NCBI GenBank assembly: GCA_050742535.1
Contig: JBOGIQ010000084.1
Coordinates: forward strand, 1-19,210
Direction of reading: 5' to 3'
From: Gp6-AA40 sp050742535
GTDB taxonomy: Bacteria; Acidobacteriota; Vicinamibacteria; Vicinamibacterales; UBA2999
Length of the DNA stretch: 19,210 bases
Shown: positions 6,602-13,906 of the stretch, piece after piece
Position numbering within the stretch: the first letter of the stretch is position 1
Layout of the letters: each line of letters opens with the position of its first letter
Program-made: the position numbers and the translations under genes
Notes under the pieces: generated by a model
The model's input: only the letters and a program-made list of their open reading frames with translations
Database searches by the model: none
Told to the model about the DNA's origin: nothing

Positions 6602-8538
6602 CCGCGCCGCTCTTTCTCGGCGCGCGCCAGCACCTGGAGCCGCTGCCGGACGTCGCGGTAGTTCGGCTCGTCCGCTTCGAGTTCCATCATCACCGCCAGA
6701 GCCCGTGTGCTCTCGCCGACGGCGTTGAGCGCCACGCCGAGGTCGTACAGCACCGCGAGCCCGGCATCCCGGCTCGGCGCGGGCATTTCCGCGGCCCGCT
6801 CCAGCCATTCGATCCCTGCATGGGCGTGTCCCCGCGCGACGTACTCGCGCCCGAGGCGTGACGCGGCCGGAAAGCGGAAGGCGGGTACACGCGCTGCCTC
6901 AGCGAGGTCGGCGAGACCGTCGCGGATCTCCCCATCCTCGAGCCGCCGCAGTCCGCGTTCGTACAGCTCGGCGCCCTCGGCGACCGTCCGGTAGTCGGCG
7001 CCGCGCGGCCGCATCGCTTCGAAAATAGCTTCGAGACTTGCCCCTGCGGCCGGCCGGCCGGCGGCAGCAGAAGCCGCGGCGGACCCGCCGAGCGCGGACA
7101 GGGCGTCGCTGAGATCGATTTCCACAGGCTGATTCGCCACCTCGCTAACCCGCAGCACCTCCGCCGGGCGTTCGAGGTCCGGTACGGCGCCAAGGTCGAG
7201 CACATCGTCGTCAACGGCGTCGATGGTGAATGCAGGCGTGTCAATGTCGGCATGGAGTTCGGCGATTTCCTCTACGGCCACCGCGACCTCCGGCTCTGGC
7301 GGCGCGACGGCGACATCCGATTCCGTGCCGAGGCGTGTCCGTAGTGCCTGCACGGCTGCATCAGGGTCCTCTACCCCGGCCATTTCCAAAGCACGGCGCA
7401 ATCGCGTTGCATGTACCGCCGACTCCGGCGCGCCCTCGAACAGCAGCTCGGCAACGTAACGCGCTTCAGGCGCCGATCCGTTGTCGAGGTACGCGTCCGC
7501 CAGCCGCTCGCGCGACTCTTGCAGCACATCTTCATGCCCGGCTTCGCCGGCCACCTGCACGAGCTTGACCAGCGCCGGTATGTGCGGCCCGTGGACGAGG
7601 AACTGCTGCAGCACGTCGATGGCCCTGTCCCAGTCGCTCCTCAGCACGGCATCCTCGACCACGATCTCACTGACGGTGAAGGCACGCTGTGCGTCTCCGG
7701 CGCGCCCGAGCTCTCCCGCGAGGCGCAGCACATCTGCCGAACGCTCGGTGGCGACGGTGATAAACCTCGTCAGCGTTGCACACGCCGCCGCGTCATCCTT
7801 CCTCGACAGCTCGATCTGCCCGAGTGCGAACAGCAGGTCGGGCTCGCTGCCCGCGGTCTCCGCGTCGAGCAGCTCTCCGACACGCTCCAGCTGTCCTGCT
7901 GTCACATACCGCCCCACCAGTTCGCGTCGCAATGCCGTGTCGGAGGGCTGAAGCGCCATGACCTGCGTCAGCGCGTCCAGGGCGGCGCCGTCGCGGCCGG
8001 CCTTCCGCAGTTCCTCTGCCGCCATGCGAAACAGCGCGGCCGCCTGCTCGGTATCACCGAGCGCTCTCGACACTCGTGCGGCTGTAAGGACCGTCTCGGT
8101 GTCCGCCTGGGGGAGCGTCGCCAGGCGGACCAGACAGTCCGCTGCTCCCCGTTCGTCGCCGCGTTCGCTGCGCAACTCCCACAGCTTGCGCAGGTACGTC
8201 CGCGCATCAGCGAGCAGCTCCTGGCTGGCGGCGATCTCGGCGAGCCGCAGCAGTGTGTGCTCGTGGTCCGGCTTCGCCTTCAGCGTTTTCTTGTAGAGCG
8301 CTGCGGCTTTGGGAAAGAAACCCTCGCCGAAGAGGTGATCCGCGATCTGCACGAACTGCGCGACACCGCGATCCAGATCGCCGGCGCGCAGGTACAGATC
8401 ACCGAGCGTATTCATCGTGTTCCAGTCACGCGGCTGCGCCTCGACCAGGCGCGCGTACGCCGCGATGGCAAGATCGAGCTTGCCCTCGTGGTGCAGCTTC
8501 TCTGCCTGTCGAAGCGCTGTTTCGCGATCAATGGACAC
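6598..8538 (-). CDS. tetratricopeptide-repeat protein
   Basis: This 646-residue soluble protein is made of TPR helices, so it is a protein-protein interaction scaffold. The GTG start at 8538 has AGGGG about 8 bases upstream. The first 400 residues give successive TPR-like pairs, for example AEKLHHEGKLDLAIAAYARL, NTLGDLYLRAGDLDRGVAQF and AAALYKKTLKAKPDH. A linker of about 100 residues, rich in Glu, Asp, Val and Ala and probably disordered, follows. Then come more repeats (AELYERGLRRLEDGEIRDGL, LGVALNAVGESTRALAVMME). There is no signal peptide or membrane helix. It is the first gene of a TPR / small membrane protein / TenI-like unit and lies 44 bases after rnhB, so read-through from the ffh operon is possible. 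The partner is unknown. Confidence 0.88.
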   Translation of the reverse strand: MSIDRETALRQAEKLHHEGKLDLAIAAYARLVEAQPRDWNTMNTLGDLYLRAGDLDRGVAQFVQIADHLFGEGFFPKAAALYKKTLKAKPDHEHTLLRLAEIAASQELLADARTYLRKLWELRSERGDERGAADCLVRLATLPQADTETVLTAARVSRALGDTEQAAALFRMAAEELRKAGRDGAALDALTQVMALQPSDTALRRELVGRYVTAGQLERVGELLDAETAGSEPDLLFALGQIELSRKDDAAACATLTRFITVATERSADVLRLAGELGRAGDAQRAFTVSEIVVEDAVLRSDWDRAIDVLQQFLVHGPHIPALVKLVQVAGEAGHEDVLQESRERLADAYLDNGSAPEARYVAELLFEGAPESAVHATRLRRALEMAGVEDPDAAVQALRTRLGTESDVAVAPPEPEVAVAVEEIAELHADIDTPAFTIDAVDDDVLDLGAVPDLERPAEVLRVSEVANQPVEIDLSDALSALGGSAAASAAAGRPAAGASLEAIFEAMRPRGADYRTVAEGAELYERGLRRLEDGEIRDGLADLAEAARVPAFRFPAASRLGREYVARGHAHAGIEWLERAAEMPAPSRDAGLAVLYDLGVALNAVGESTRALAVMMELEADEPNYRDVRQRLQVLARAEKERRG

Positions 8539-8582
8539 GATGAACGCCCCTCATGACACGCGGCCGGGTACGGGACGTGCCG

Positions 8583-9233
8583 TCACTCGAATTCAGCAGG
8601 GGGTGGGAGCTCCATCGTATCAAACAGGCTGCTCTGCGGCTTGAACGATCGGCGGTGCAGCGGCGAGTAGCCGTAGCGCGCGACGGCGGCCAGATGCTCG
8701 GCCGTGGCATATCCCTTGTGATGGGCGTAGCCATAACGCGGATCGCTGGCATGCTGGACGAGCATCTCGCGATCGCGCGTGACTTTGGCCACGATCGAGG
8801 CGGCGGCGATCGCTGCACATCGCCGGTCACCCTTCGGCACGCCCCGCTGGGCGATCTGCAGTTCGGGAATGCGGAACGCGTCGACGATGATCATGTCCGG
8901 CAGCGGGGCAATCGCCATGACCGCGCGGCGCATCGCCTCCAGCGAGGCACGATGGATGTTCAGCACGTCGATTTCCTCCGGCTGCACCGCGGCCACCGAC
9001 CACGCCAGCGCCTTCCTCGTAATCAGATCGTAGAGACGTTCACGCTCGAGCGCGGTGACGGTTTTCGAATCGGCAAGGCGGGGAATGTACCGGTCCGGAT
9101 CGAGGATCACGGCACCGGCGACGACGGGACCGGCCAGGCAGCCGCGTCCCACTTCGTCGCACCCGGCAACGCGATAGAACCCCCAGCGCCGCATGGCGTT
9201 CTCGAGGGTCCGCATGGCTCGTACCCGAACCAT
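8583..9233 (-). CDS. rnhB: ribonuclease HII
   Basis: This 216-residue enzyme cleaves the RNA strand of RNA-DNA hybrids and starts removal of ribonucleotides misincorporated in DNA. The four acidic active-site residues are visible: D26 and E27 in GCDEVGRG, D118 in IIVDAF, and D136 in KGDRRCAAIAAASIVAKVTR. The HHKGY motif and the final HRRSF are also present. The ATG at 9233 gives a short N-terminal extension (MVRVRAMRTLENAMRR) before the core, which some relatives have; an internal start at M7 or M14 is possible. It is the last gene of the ffh-rpsP-khpA-rimM-trmD-rplS block, 15 bases after rplS. Confidence 0.96.
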   Translation of the reverse strand: MVRVRAMRTLENAMRRWGFYRVAGCDEVGRGCLAGPVVAGAVILDPDRYIPRLADSKTVTALERERLYDLITRKALAWSVAAVQPEEIDVLNIHRASLEAMRRAVMAIAPLPDMIIVDAFRIPELQIAQRGVPKGDRRCAAIAAASIVAKVTRDREMLVQHASDPRYGYAHHKGYATAEHLAAVARYGYSPLHRRSFKPQSSLFDTMELPPPAEFE

Positions 9234-9248
9234 GGACGTGCTCCCGGC

Positions 9249-9593
9249 TCAGGCCTTCTTGGTCTCTTTCATCCTGGCGGCCTTACCCTTCAGCTCGCGG
9301 AGGAAATACAGTTTGGCGCGGCGCACGCGGGCCGAGCGGACGAGATCGACTTTCGCGATCGTCGGCGAATGGAGCGGGAAGATGCGCTCCACGCCCTGTC
9401 CGAAGGAGACCTTGCGGACGGTGAAGGACGAACGCGCGCCGCCGCGATGCAGCCCGATCACGATCCCCTCGAAGATCTGGATGCGTTCCTTGTCGCCTTC
9501 GCGCACCTTGACGTGGACACGCACGGTGTCTCCGGATTTCATCGCAGGCCGTTCAGCCAGCTGTGACTTCTCGACCAGCTCAATCGCACTCAT
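9249..9593 (-). CDS. rplS: 50S ribosomal protein L19
   Basis: This 114-residue ribosomal protein lies at the 30S-50S interface. The start is fixed at the ATG at 9593 by AGGAG at 9602-9606, 8 bases upstream; the in-frame GTG at 9629 would add residues translated from repeat DNA and is rejected. Family hallmarks are GDTVRVHVKVREGDKERIQ, FEGIVIGLHRGG, SFTVRKVSFGQGVERIFPLH and VRRAKLYFLREL. The N-terminus (MSAIELVEKSQL) and length are normal. It follows trmD after a 90-base spacer filled with word repeats. Confidence 0.97.
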   Translation of the reverse strand: MSAIELVEKSQLAERPAMKSGDTVRVHVKVREGDKERIQIFEGIVIGLHRGGARSSFTVRKVSFGQGVERIFPLHSPTIAKVDLVRSARVRRAKLYFLRELKGKAARMKETKKA

Positions 9594-9601
9594 TGTCTCG
9601 T

Positions 9602-9606
9602 CTCCT
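9602..9606 (-). promoter_or_regulatory. ribosome binding site of rplS
   Basis: AGGAG on the - strand sits 8 bases before the ATG at 9593 and decides the rplS start over an upstream in-frame GTG. It is intact although the neighbouring spacer is repeat DNA. Confidence 0.75.
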
Positions 9607-9621
9607 GCAAGTTGCAACTGC

Positions 9622-9690
9622 CAAGTCACAAGTTACAAGCAAGTGGGCAAGCACTTGTTCACTTACGTGCCACTTGTGACTTGTTACTTG
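9622..9690. repeat. imperfect inverted repeat in the trmD-rplS spacer
   Basis: The left arm (9622-9647) reads CAAGTCACAAGTTACAAG and then CAAGTGG. The right arm (9669-9690) read on the other strand is CAAGTAACAAGTCACAAG and then TGGC. The first 18 positions differ at only two bases, with a 4-base bulge before TGG, giving a stem of about 20 pairs around a loop of about 20 bases. The element is built from CAAGT/ACAAGTGG words and includes the stop and the last two codons of trmD. It could act as an RNA hairpin between trmD and rplS, attenuating rplS or protecting the message. There is no U-tract, so it is not a canonical terminator. Confidence 0.8.
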
Positions 9691-10427
9691 CTACTTTCCG
9701 TCTTGATCTCATCCAACAGCGCACGGTCGTCATCGTTCAGCGCCGCATCGTTCAGCAAATCCGGCCGCCGCTGGAGCGTTCGCGTCAGGGCCGTCTTCCG
9801 GCGCCACCGGCGGACGTCCGCGTGATGCCCCGACAGCAGCACGTCCGGCACCTTCAGCCCGCCGAATTCGGCCGGCCGCGTGTAGTGCGGGTAATCGAGC
9901 ACCCCGCCGGCGAACGAATCCTGCTCCACCGACTGTTCATCGCCGACCACGCCGGGAATCAGCCGACTGATCGCGTCGATGACGACCAGCGCCGGCAGCT
10001 CTCCGCCACTGAGCACGTAGTCGCCGATGGACAGTTCGTCGGTGGCGACCAGCTCCCGCACCCGCTCGTCCATCCCTTCGTATCGGCCACACAGCAGCAC
10101 GAGATGCGAGAGCCGGCTCATCCGCTCGGCCTCTGACTGCCGGAACGGACGCCCCTGCGGCGTCAGCAGCACCACGGCGTCCGGCGCCCCGCGCTTGGCA
10201 CGGATGCTCTCAACCGCGCGTGCCAGCGGCTCCGGCTTCATCACCATCCCGGGCCCGCCGCCGTAGGGCACGTCGTCGACGCTGCGGTGCCGGTCGGCGG
10301 TGTGATCCCGCAGATCGTGCACGGCAAGGTCGATGAGCCCGCGCACGATTCCGCGGCTGACGACACCCTCTGCAAGTCCCGCGAGCACCATGCGCGGGAA
10401 GATCGTGACGACGTCGAACTTGATCAC
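9684..10427 (-). CDS. trmD: tRNA (guanine-N1-)-methyltransferase TrmD
   Basis: This 247-residue enzyme methylates G37 of tRNAs from S-adenosylmethionine, preventing +1 frameshifts. It has the trefoil-knot SPOUT fold: DVVTIFPRMV at the N-terminus, DVPYGGGPGMVM, then LVLLCGRYEGMDERV and the knot region IGDYVLSGGELPALVVIDAI, and the C-terminal domain with YTRPAEFGGLKVPDVLLSGHH. The GTG start overlaps the rimM stop as GTGA. The last residues before the stop (Ser-Ser-Lys) are encoded by repeat DNA, so the tail may have been remodelled. The length is within the family range. Confidence 0.97.
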   Translation of the reverse strand: MIKFDVVTIFPRMVLAGLAEGVVSRGIVRGLIDLAVHDLRDHTADRHRSVDDVPYGGGPGMVMKPEPLARAVESIRAKRGAPDAVVLLTPQGRPFRQSEAERMSRLSHLVLLCGRYEGMDERVRELVATDELSIGDYVLSGGELPALVVIDAISRLIPGVVGDEQSVEQDSFAGGVLDYPHYTRPAEFGGLKVPDVLLSGHHADVRRWRRKTALTRTLQRRPDLLNDAALNDDDRALLDEIKTESSK

Positions 10428-10960
10428 GATCTCGTTCTTTCGTTCAGTTCCAGCAGCCCGTCCGGCGGGTCGATCCGGATGCGCCGCCCGGCGACGTCAA
10501 TCTCCATGCAGATATGCTGCGCGAACGGAATCAGCACTTCGCCCTGCGCTCCGCGCACGGCAAGAAGGCTGCCTCCCGCTCCCCCATCGACGCGGGTGAC
10601 CTCGCCGATGCGCACACCGTCCACGGTCTCCACGGCGCATCCCACCAGCTGATGCTGGTAGTACACCCCCTCGCCAAGCTCCCGGAGCGAGTCTTCAGGA
10701 ACCCGCAGCTCGAGGCCGGCAAGACGTTCGACGTCCTCGATACTCGAGAACCCCTCGAACCCGATTACCGGACGGCCGTTCTGCACCCGGGCCGACGCGA
10801 TCGTCAGCGACTCCTCGCCCTGGCCTGATCGCACCCACATCGTCGCGCCGCTCACGAACCGATCGTCGACGAAATCGGTCTCGGGATTCACGATCACCTG
10901 GCCACGGACACCGTGCGGCCGTGCAATTCGCCCGACCAGCACCATGTCATCCCAGCGCAA
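10424..10960 (-). CDS. rimM: ribosome maturation factor RimM
   Basis: This 178-residue protein assists 30S head assembly and binds S19. The N-terminal RimM barrel shows VLVGRIARPHGVRGQVIVNP and DRFVSGATMWV. The C-terminal PRC-barrel includes YYQHQLVGCAVETVDGVRIG and LIPFAQHICMEIDVAGRRI. The TTG at 10960 gives MRWDDMVLVGRI, similar to family members that begin KRWFNVGKI. The ATG at 10945 (MVLVGRI) is an equally possible start, and neither has a strong Shine-Dalgarno. The gene sits one base after khpA and overlaps trmD by 4 bases. Confidence 0.94.
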   Translation of the reverse strand: MRWDDMVLVGRIARPHGVRGQVIVNPETDFVDDRFVSGATMWVRSGQGEESLTIASARVQNGRPVIGFEGFSSIEDVERLAGLELRVPEDSLRELGEGVYYQHQLVGCAVETVDGVRIGEVTRVDGGAGGSLLAVRGAQGEVLIPFAQHICMEIDVAGRRIRIDPPDGLLELNERTRS

Positions 10961-10961
10961 C

Positions 10962-11216
10962 CTAGTCCCGTATATCCAGCTGCGCGCGCTTCCCGTGTTT
11001 CTCCGCCGTCAACGCCACCAGCGTGCGCAGCGCTGCGGCCGTCCGACCCTGCCGCCCGATGATCTTCCCCATGTCCCCGGGAGCGGTCGTCAGTTCCAGC
11101 ACGGTCATCCCACGACGCTCGGTCTCGGTAACCCGCACCGAATCGGGCTTGTCGACCAGCGCGCGGGCGATGACTTCAACGACCGTCCGCAACGGGCTGG
11201 CGCCATCCGCCGTCAT
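10962..11216 (-). CDS. khpA: KH-domain RNA-binding protein KhpA
   Basis: This 84-residue protein is a single KH domain with the GXXG loop GRQG (54-57) in MGKIIGRQGRTAAALR. KhpA proteins bind RNA with KhpB (Jag) and affect cell division and translation in Gram-positive bacteria; its position between rpsP and rimM is conserved across many phyla. The ATG overlaps the rpsP stop as TAATG, indicating coupled translation. Confidence 0.94.
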   Translation of the reverse strand: MTADGASPLRTVVEVIARALVDKPDSVRVTETERRGMTVLELTTAPGDMGKIIGRQGRTAAALRTLVALTAEKHGKRAQLDIRD

Positions 11217-11491
11217 TACTGAGCAACCGCCGGTTCGGCCGCGGCAGACAGGTCGCGCGTCACGTGCTTGGCCAGGAGCGTGCGGACCGAGTCGGACGGC
11301 CTGGCACCCTTCTTCAGCCAGTACTGCACGCGCTCGCGGTTGATCTCGACCTTCGCCGGCTTCACGCGTGGATTGTACGTGCCCAGGTTCTCGACAAAGC
11401 TGCTCTGCAGCGCCGAGCGTCCTTCGGTGACCACCAGGCGGAAGTACGGCTTCTTCTTCGAGCCCATCCGCGTCATACGAATCGATAACAT
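11216..11491 (-). CDS. rpsP: 30S ribosomal protein S16
   Basis: This 91-residue protein is a component of the 30S body. The family signature is complete: IRMTRMGSKKKPYFRLVVTE, LGTYNPR and RVQYWLKKGARPSDSVRTLL. The start at 11491 follows the ffh stop by 2 bases and has a GAGG that overlaps that stop codon. The Ala-rich end (AAAEPAVAQ) is an ordinary length variation. Confidence 0.97.
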   Translation of the reverse strand: MLSIRMTRMGSKKKPYFRLVVTEGRSALQSSFVENLGTYNPRVKPAKVEINRERVQYWLKKGARPSDSVRTLLAKHVTRDLSAAAEPAVAQ

Positions 11492-11493
11492 CG

Positions 11494-12903
11494 CTACCTC
11501 GTTTTAATCAGGCCCCACGGCCCGCCCTTCTTGCGCTTCTTGCCCGGTGCCGAGAACCCGCCCCCGCCTTGCGGCATCGGCGGCAGCTTCATCCCCTTCA
11601 TCGCCGGCAGGCCGCCCTGCCCGATCATCTGCAGCACGCGCTTCATCTCGTTGAACTGCTTCAGCAGACGATTGACTTCCTCGACCGAGGTCCCGCTGCC
11701 GCCGGCAATCCGCTTGCGGCGGCTGCCGTTGATGATCTTGTCGTTCTGCCGTTCCGCCGCCGTCATCGAGCTGATGATTGCCTCGATGCGGCCCATCTGC
11801 TTTTCATCCGGACGGTTCTCGCCCGTCAGCTTCAGATTGCCCATTCCCGGCAGCATGCCGAGCACGCTTTCGAGCGGCCCCATCCGCCGGATCGTCTTCA
11901 GCTGCTTGCGGAAGTCGTCCAGTGTGAACGCGTTCTTCCGCAGCTTCTCTTCGAGCTGCTCGGCCTCATCCTGATCGATGGCCTGCTCGGCCTTCTCGAT
12001 GAGCGACAGCACGTCGCCCATGCCGAGCATGCGCGACACGATGCGGTCAGGGTGAAAGAGCTCGAGATCCTCGAGGCGCTCACCGCTCCCGACAAACGCA
12101 ATCGGCACACCGACGACCGAGACCACCGAGAGCGCCGCGCCGCCACGCGCGTCGCCATCCAGCTTCGTCAGCACGACACCCGTCACGCCGACGCGCCGAT
12201 TGAACTCACCCGCGCTCTTGATCGCGTCCTGCCCTGTCATCGCATCCGCGACGTAGAGCAGGTCCGACGGCTGCACGGCATCCTTGATTGCCTGCAGCTC
12301 GTCCATCAGGTCGTCGTCGATGTGCAGCCGCCCCGCGGTGTCGACGATGACCGTGTCGAAACCCTTGCTCCGCGCCTCGGTCAGCGCACCGGTCGCCCGC
12401 GCGACGGGGTCCATCGTGTCGGGCGCGAACACCTTGACGTCCGCCTGTTCGCCAACCACCGACAGCTGCTGGATCGCCGCCGGGCGGCGCACGTCCGTGG
12501 ACACCATCAACGGATGCTTACCCTGGCGCTTCAGCCAGACACCAAGCTTGCCCGACGTCGTCGTTTTGCCCGACCCCTGGAGGCCGAGGAGCAGCACGAC
12601 TCGCGGAGACGACGCGTCCTTCCGCAGCCCGCCCTCGGCATCACCAAACAGCGCGAGCAGCTCGTCGCGCACGATCTTGATGACCTGCTGGTCCGGCGTC
12701 AGGCTCTTGAGGACCGCCTGGTCCATCGCCCGGTCGCGGACACGGTCGATGAACGCCTTGACGACCTTGAAGTTGACGTCTGCCTCGAGCAGCGCCAGAC
12801 GAATCTCGCGCAGCGCGGTCTCGACATGGTCCTCGGTCAGCCGGGCTTCACCGCGCAGCGACTGAAACGCGTCCTGGATCCTGGTGCTGAGCGATTCGAA
12901 CAT
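11494..12903 (-). CDS. ffh: signal recognition particle protein Ffh
   Basis: This 469-residue GTPase binds 4.5S RNA and signal sequences and delivers ribosomes to FtsY at the membrane. The N domain (about 1-95) has RLTEDHVETALREIRLALLE and ADVN. The G domain carries the P-loop GLQGSGKTTTSGKLG (107-121), DVRRPAA, DTAGR (188-192) and TKLDGDARGG. The M domain has the methionine-rich MGPLESVLGMLPGMGN and the RNA-binding SRRKRIAGGSGTSVEEVNRL, followed by a basic tail. The start MFESLSTRIQDAF is standard. No Shine-Dalgarno sequence is present, because a tandem repeat runs directly up to the ATG. It heads the operon that continues to rnhB. Confidence 0.97.
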   Translation of the reverse strand: MFESLSTRIQDAFQSLRGEARLTEDHVETALREIRLALLEADVNFKVVKAFIDRVRDRAMDQAVLKSLTPDQQVIKIVRDELLALFGDAEGGLRKDASSPRVVLLLGLQGSGKTTTSGKLGVWLKRQGKHPLMVSTDVRRPAAIQQLSVVGEQADVKVFAPDTMDPVARATGALTEARSKGFDTVIVDTAGRLHIDDDLMDELQAIKDAVQPSDLLYVADAMTGQDAIKSAGEFNRRVGVTGVVLTKLDGDARGGAALSVVSVVGVPIAFVGSGERLEDLELFHPDRIVSRMLGMGDVLSLIEKAEQAIDQDEAEQLEEKLRKNAFTLDDFRKQLKTIRRMGPLESVLGMLPGMGNLKLTGENRPDEKQMGRIEAIISSMTAAERQNDKIINGSRRKRIAGGSGTSVEEVNRLLKQFNEMKRVLQMIGQGGLPAMKGMKLPPMPQGGGGFSAPGKKRKKGGPWGLIKTR

Positions 12904-12904
12904 G

Positions 12905-12948
12905 CTGGGTTGCCTGGGTTGCTGGGTTGCCTAGGTGGCCTGGGTTCC
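12905..12948. repeat. 9-base tandem repeat (CTGGGTTGC) against the ffh start codon
   Basis: Five units lie head to tail: CTGGGTTGC (12905-12913), CTGGGTTG (12914-12921), CTGGGTTGC (12922-12930), CTAGGTGGC (12931-12939) and CTGGGTTCC (12940-12948). On the coding strand of ffh this is a GCAACCCAG array ending one base before the ATG. It makes up most of the predicted 5' untranslated region and leaves no room for a Shine-Dalgarno sequence. Confidence 0.88.
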
Positions 12949-12966
12949 CAACACGCGCAAACCCTT

Positions 12967-12996
12967 ATCTTAGGCCACTTTGACGGGGACGGGCAA
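12967..12996 (-). promoter_or_regulatory. candidate sigma-70 promoter of the ffh operon
   Basis: On the - strand, TTGCCC (12996-12991) is followed by an 18-base spacer and TAAGAT (12972-12967). A start near 12960 would give an untranslated leader of about 57 bases, most of it the CTGGGTTGC repeat array. Each hexamer matches consensus at four or five positions. The site lies within 20 bases of the divergent TATAAT of the next gene, so the two could influence each other. Confidence 0.4.
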
Positions 12997-13009
12997 CCAT
13001 CGCCGCCCG

Positions 13010-13015
13010 TATAAT
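13010..13015 (+). promoter_or_regulatory. perfect -10 box (TATAAT) just before the secreted-protein gene
   Basis: TATAAT at 13010-13015 ends 9 bases before the ATG at 13025. Transcription would start about 13021-13023, giving a nearly leaderless message. No good -35 lies at 16-18 bases; TTGACG at 12980-12985 is 24 bases away, too far. AAGG at 13017-13020 is a weak Shine-Dalgarno only 4 bases from the ATG, so a leadered message from further upstream remains possible. Confidence 0.4.
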
Positions 13016-13024
13016 CAAGGCGCT

Positions 13025-13906
13025 ATGACTTCTTCCCTGACTTCTCCCACGCGGTTGGTGACGGGAATCGCGGTCCTGGTGGTCGTACTCGGAGGCGCGA
13101 TCCGAGCCCAGCAGCAGAGTGTCCCTGTGGGATCCACGCTCGGAACCGTCGGATCGGGCGTTCCAGGCGAAGGGTCAACGCCCGGGAGCCGTAACGCCCC
13201 CACCGGTTCCACGCCGCGGATGGCAAACGGCCGTCCCGACTTCAACGGCGTCTGGGATCATCCCTACGTGCCCGACATGAGTCTGTCGGCCCGGAACGCG
13301 GCGCAGCAGAAAGGCGCCGGCGCGCTGCCGTTCACGCCAGCCGGCGTCGAGAACATCAAGAGCTATGACCCGGAGAAGGACGGCGACTACACGGGCATGT
13401 GCATGCCCTACGGGCTGACGCGCTCGTTCAACGGACCGTTTCCGATTCAGATCATGCAGACCGACCGGCACGTCGCATTCCTGTTCGAGATGGGTACCTG
13501 GTTCCACGTGGTGCCGTTCAAGGACGCGCACTCCGCCGAGCCCAACCCCACCTGGTTCGGCGAGTCGATCGCCAAATGGGACGGTGACACGCTGATCGTG
13601 GACACGATTGGATTCAACGGGTGGAGCCGCCTCGACACCCGCGGCCATCCACACAGCGACAAGCTCCACGTCGTGCAGACGTTCCGGCGGTACGATGCCG
13701 GACATATCGCCTACACCGTCACCATCACCGATCCGGTCTATTACACGAAGCCGTGGACGAACGAGCGGATGTTCACGCTGACGACGGGCGAGCTGATCGA
13801 GTACTCCTGCCAGGAGAACAACCGATCGCTGCTGGAGGGACGGATCAAGCCGTGGACCGTACCGGGCTCAGAACCGCTGCGCAACCCGGTGCTTGGCAAG
13901 AAGTAG
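13025..13906 (+). CDS. secreted conserved protein of unknown function
   Basis: This 293-residue protein has a Sec signal peptide: TSPTR, a hydrophobic core LVTGIAVLVVVLGGA (11-25), then cleavage near IRA-QQQ. A Gly/Ser/Pro-rich linker (about 31-60) precedes a conserved domain with PDFNGVWDHPYVPDM, LPFTPAGVENIKSYD, DYTGMCMPYGLTRSFNGPFP, FLFEMGTWFHVVPF, WDGDTLIVDTIGFNGWSRLD, GHPHSDKLHVVQTFRR and EYSCQENNRSLLEGR. I recognise this as a widespread family in Acidobacteria and Proteobacteria, usually annotated hypothetical. The many Trp, Tyr and His residues suggest a beta-rich extracytoplasmic fold, but no catalytic set is known. I prefer the ATG at 13025; the TTG at 12980 would put the promoter inside the gene and spoil the signal peptide. 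Its stop overlaps the ferredoxin gene by one base. Confidence 0.85.
   Translation: MTSSLTSPTRLVTGIAVLVVVLGGAIRAQQQSVPVGSTLGTVGSGVPGEGSTPGSRNAPTGSTPRMANGRPDFNGVWDHPYVPDMSLSARNAAQQKGAGALPFTPAGVENIKSYDPEKDGDYTGMCMPYGLTRSFNGPFPIQIMQTDRHVAFLFEMGTWFHVVPFKDAHSAEPNPTWFGESIAKWDGDTLIVDTIGFNGWSRLDTRGHPHSDKLHVVQTFRRYDAGHIAYTVTITDPVYYTKPWTNERMFTLTTGELIEYSCQENNRSLLEGRIKPWTVPGSEPLRNPVLGKK

Noticed and set aside
7411..9566. Long + strand frames opposite the TPR gene, rnhB and rplS
   Set aside because: They are antisense shadows of recognised genes, with unnatural composition and no conserved motif.
9594..9629. N-terminal extension of L19 from a GTG at 9629
   Set aside because: The extra residues are translated repeat DNA, and AGGAG fixes the start at 9593.
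12980..12985. TTGACG as -35 of the promoter with TATAAT at 13010
   Set aside because: The spacing is 24 bases, too long for a sigma-70 promoter.
11569..13014. A 481-codon open frame on the + strand opposite ffh
   Set aside because: Its product is Arg/His/Leu-rich and without motifs, exactly antisense to the complete and unmistakable ffh gene; GC-rich codons leave the opposite frame open.
12980..13024. Upstream TTG start for the secreted-protein gene
   Set aside because: It would add 15 residues before a good signal peptide and place the TATAAT inside the coding region; the ATG at 13025 is better.
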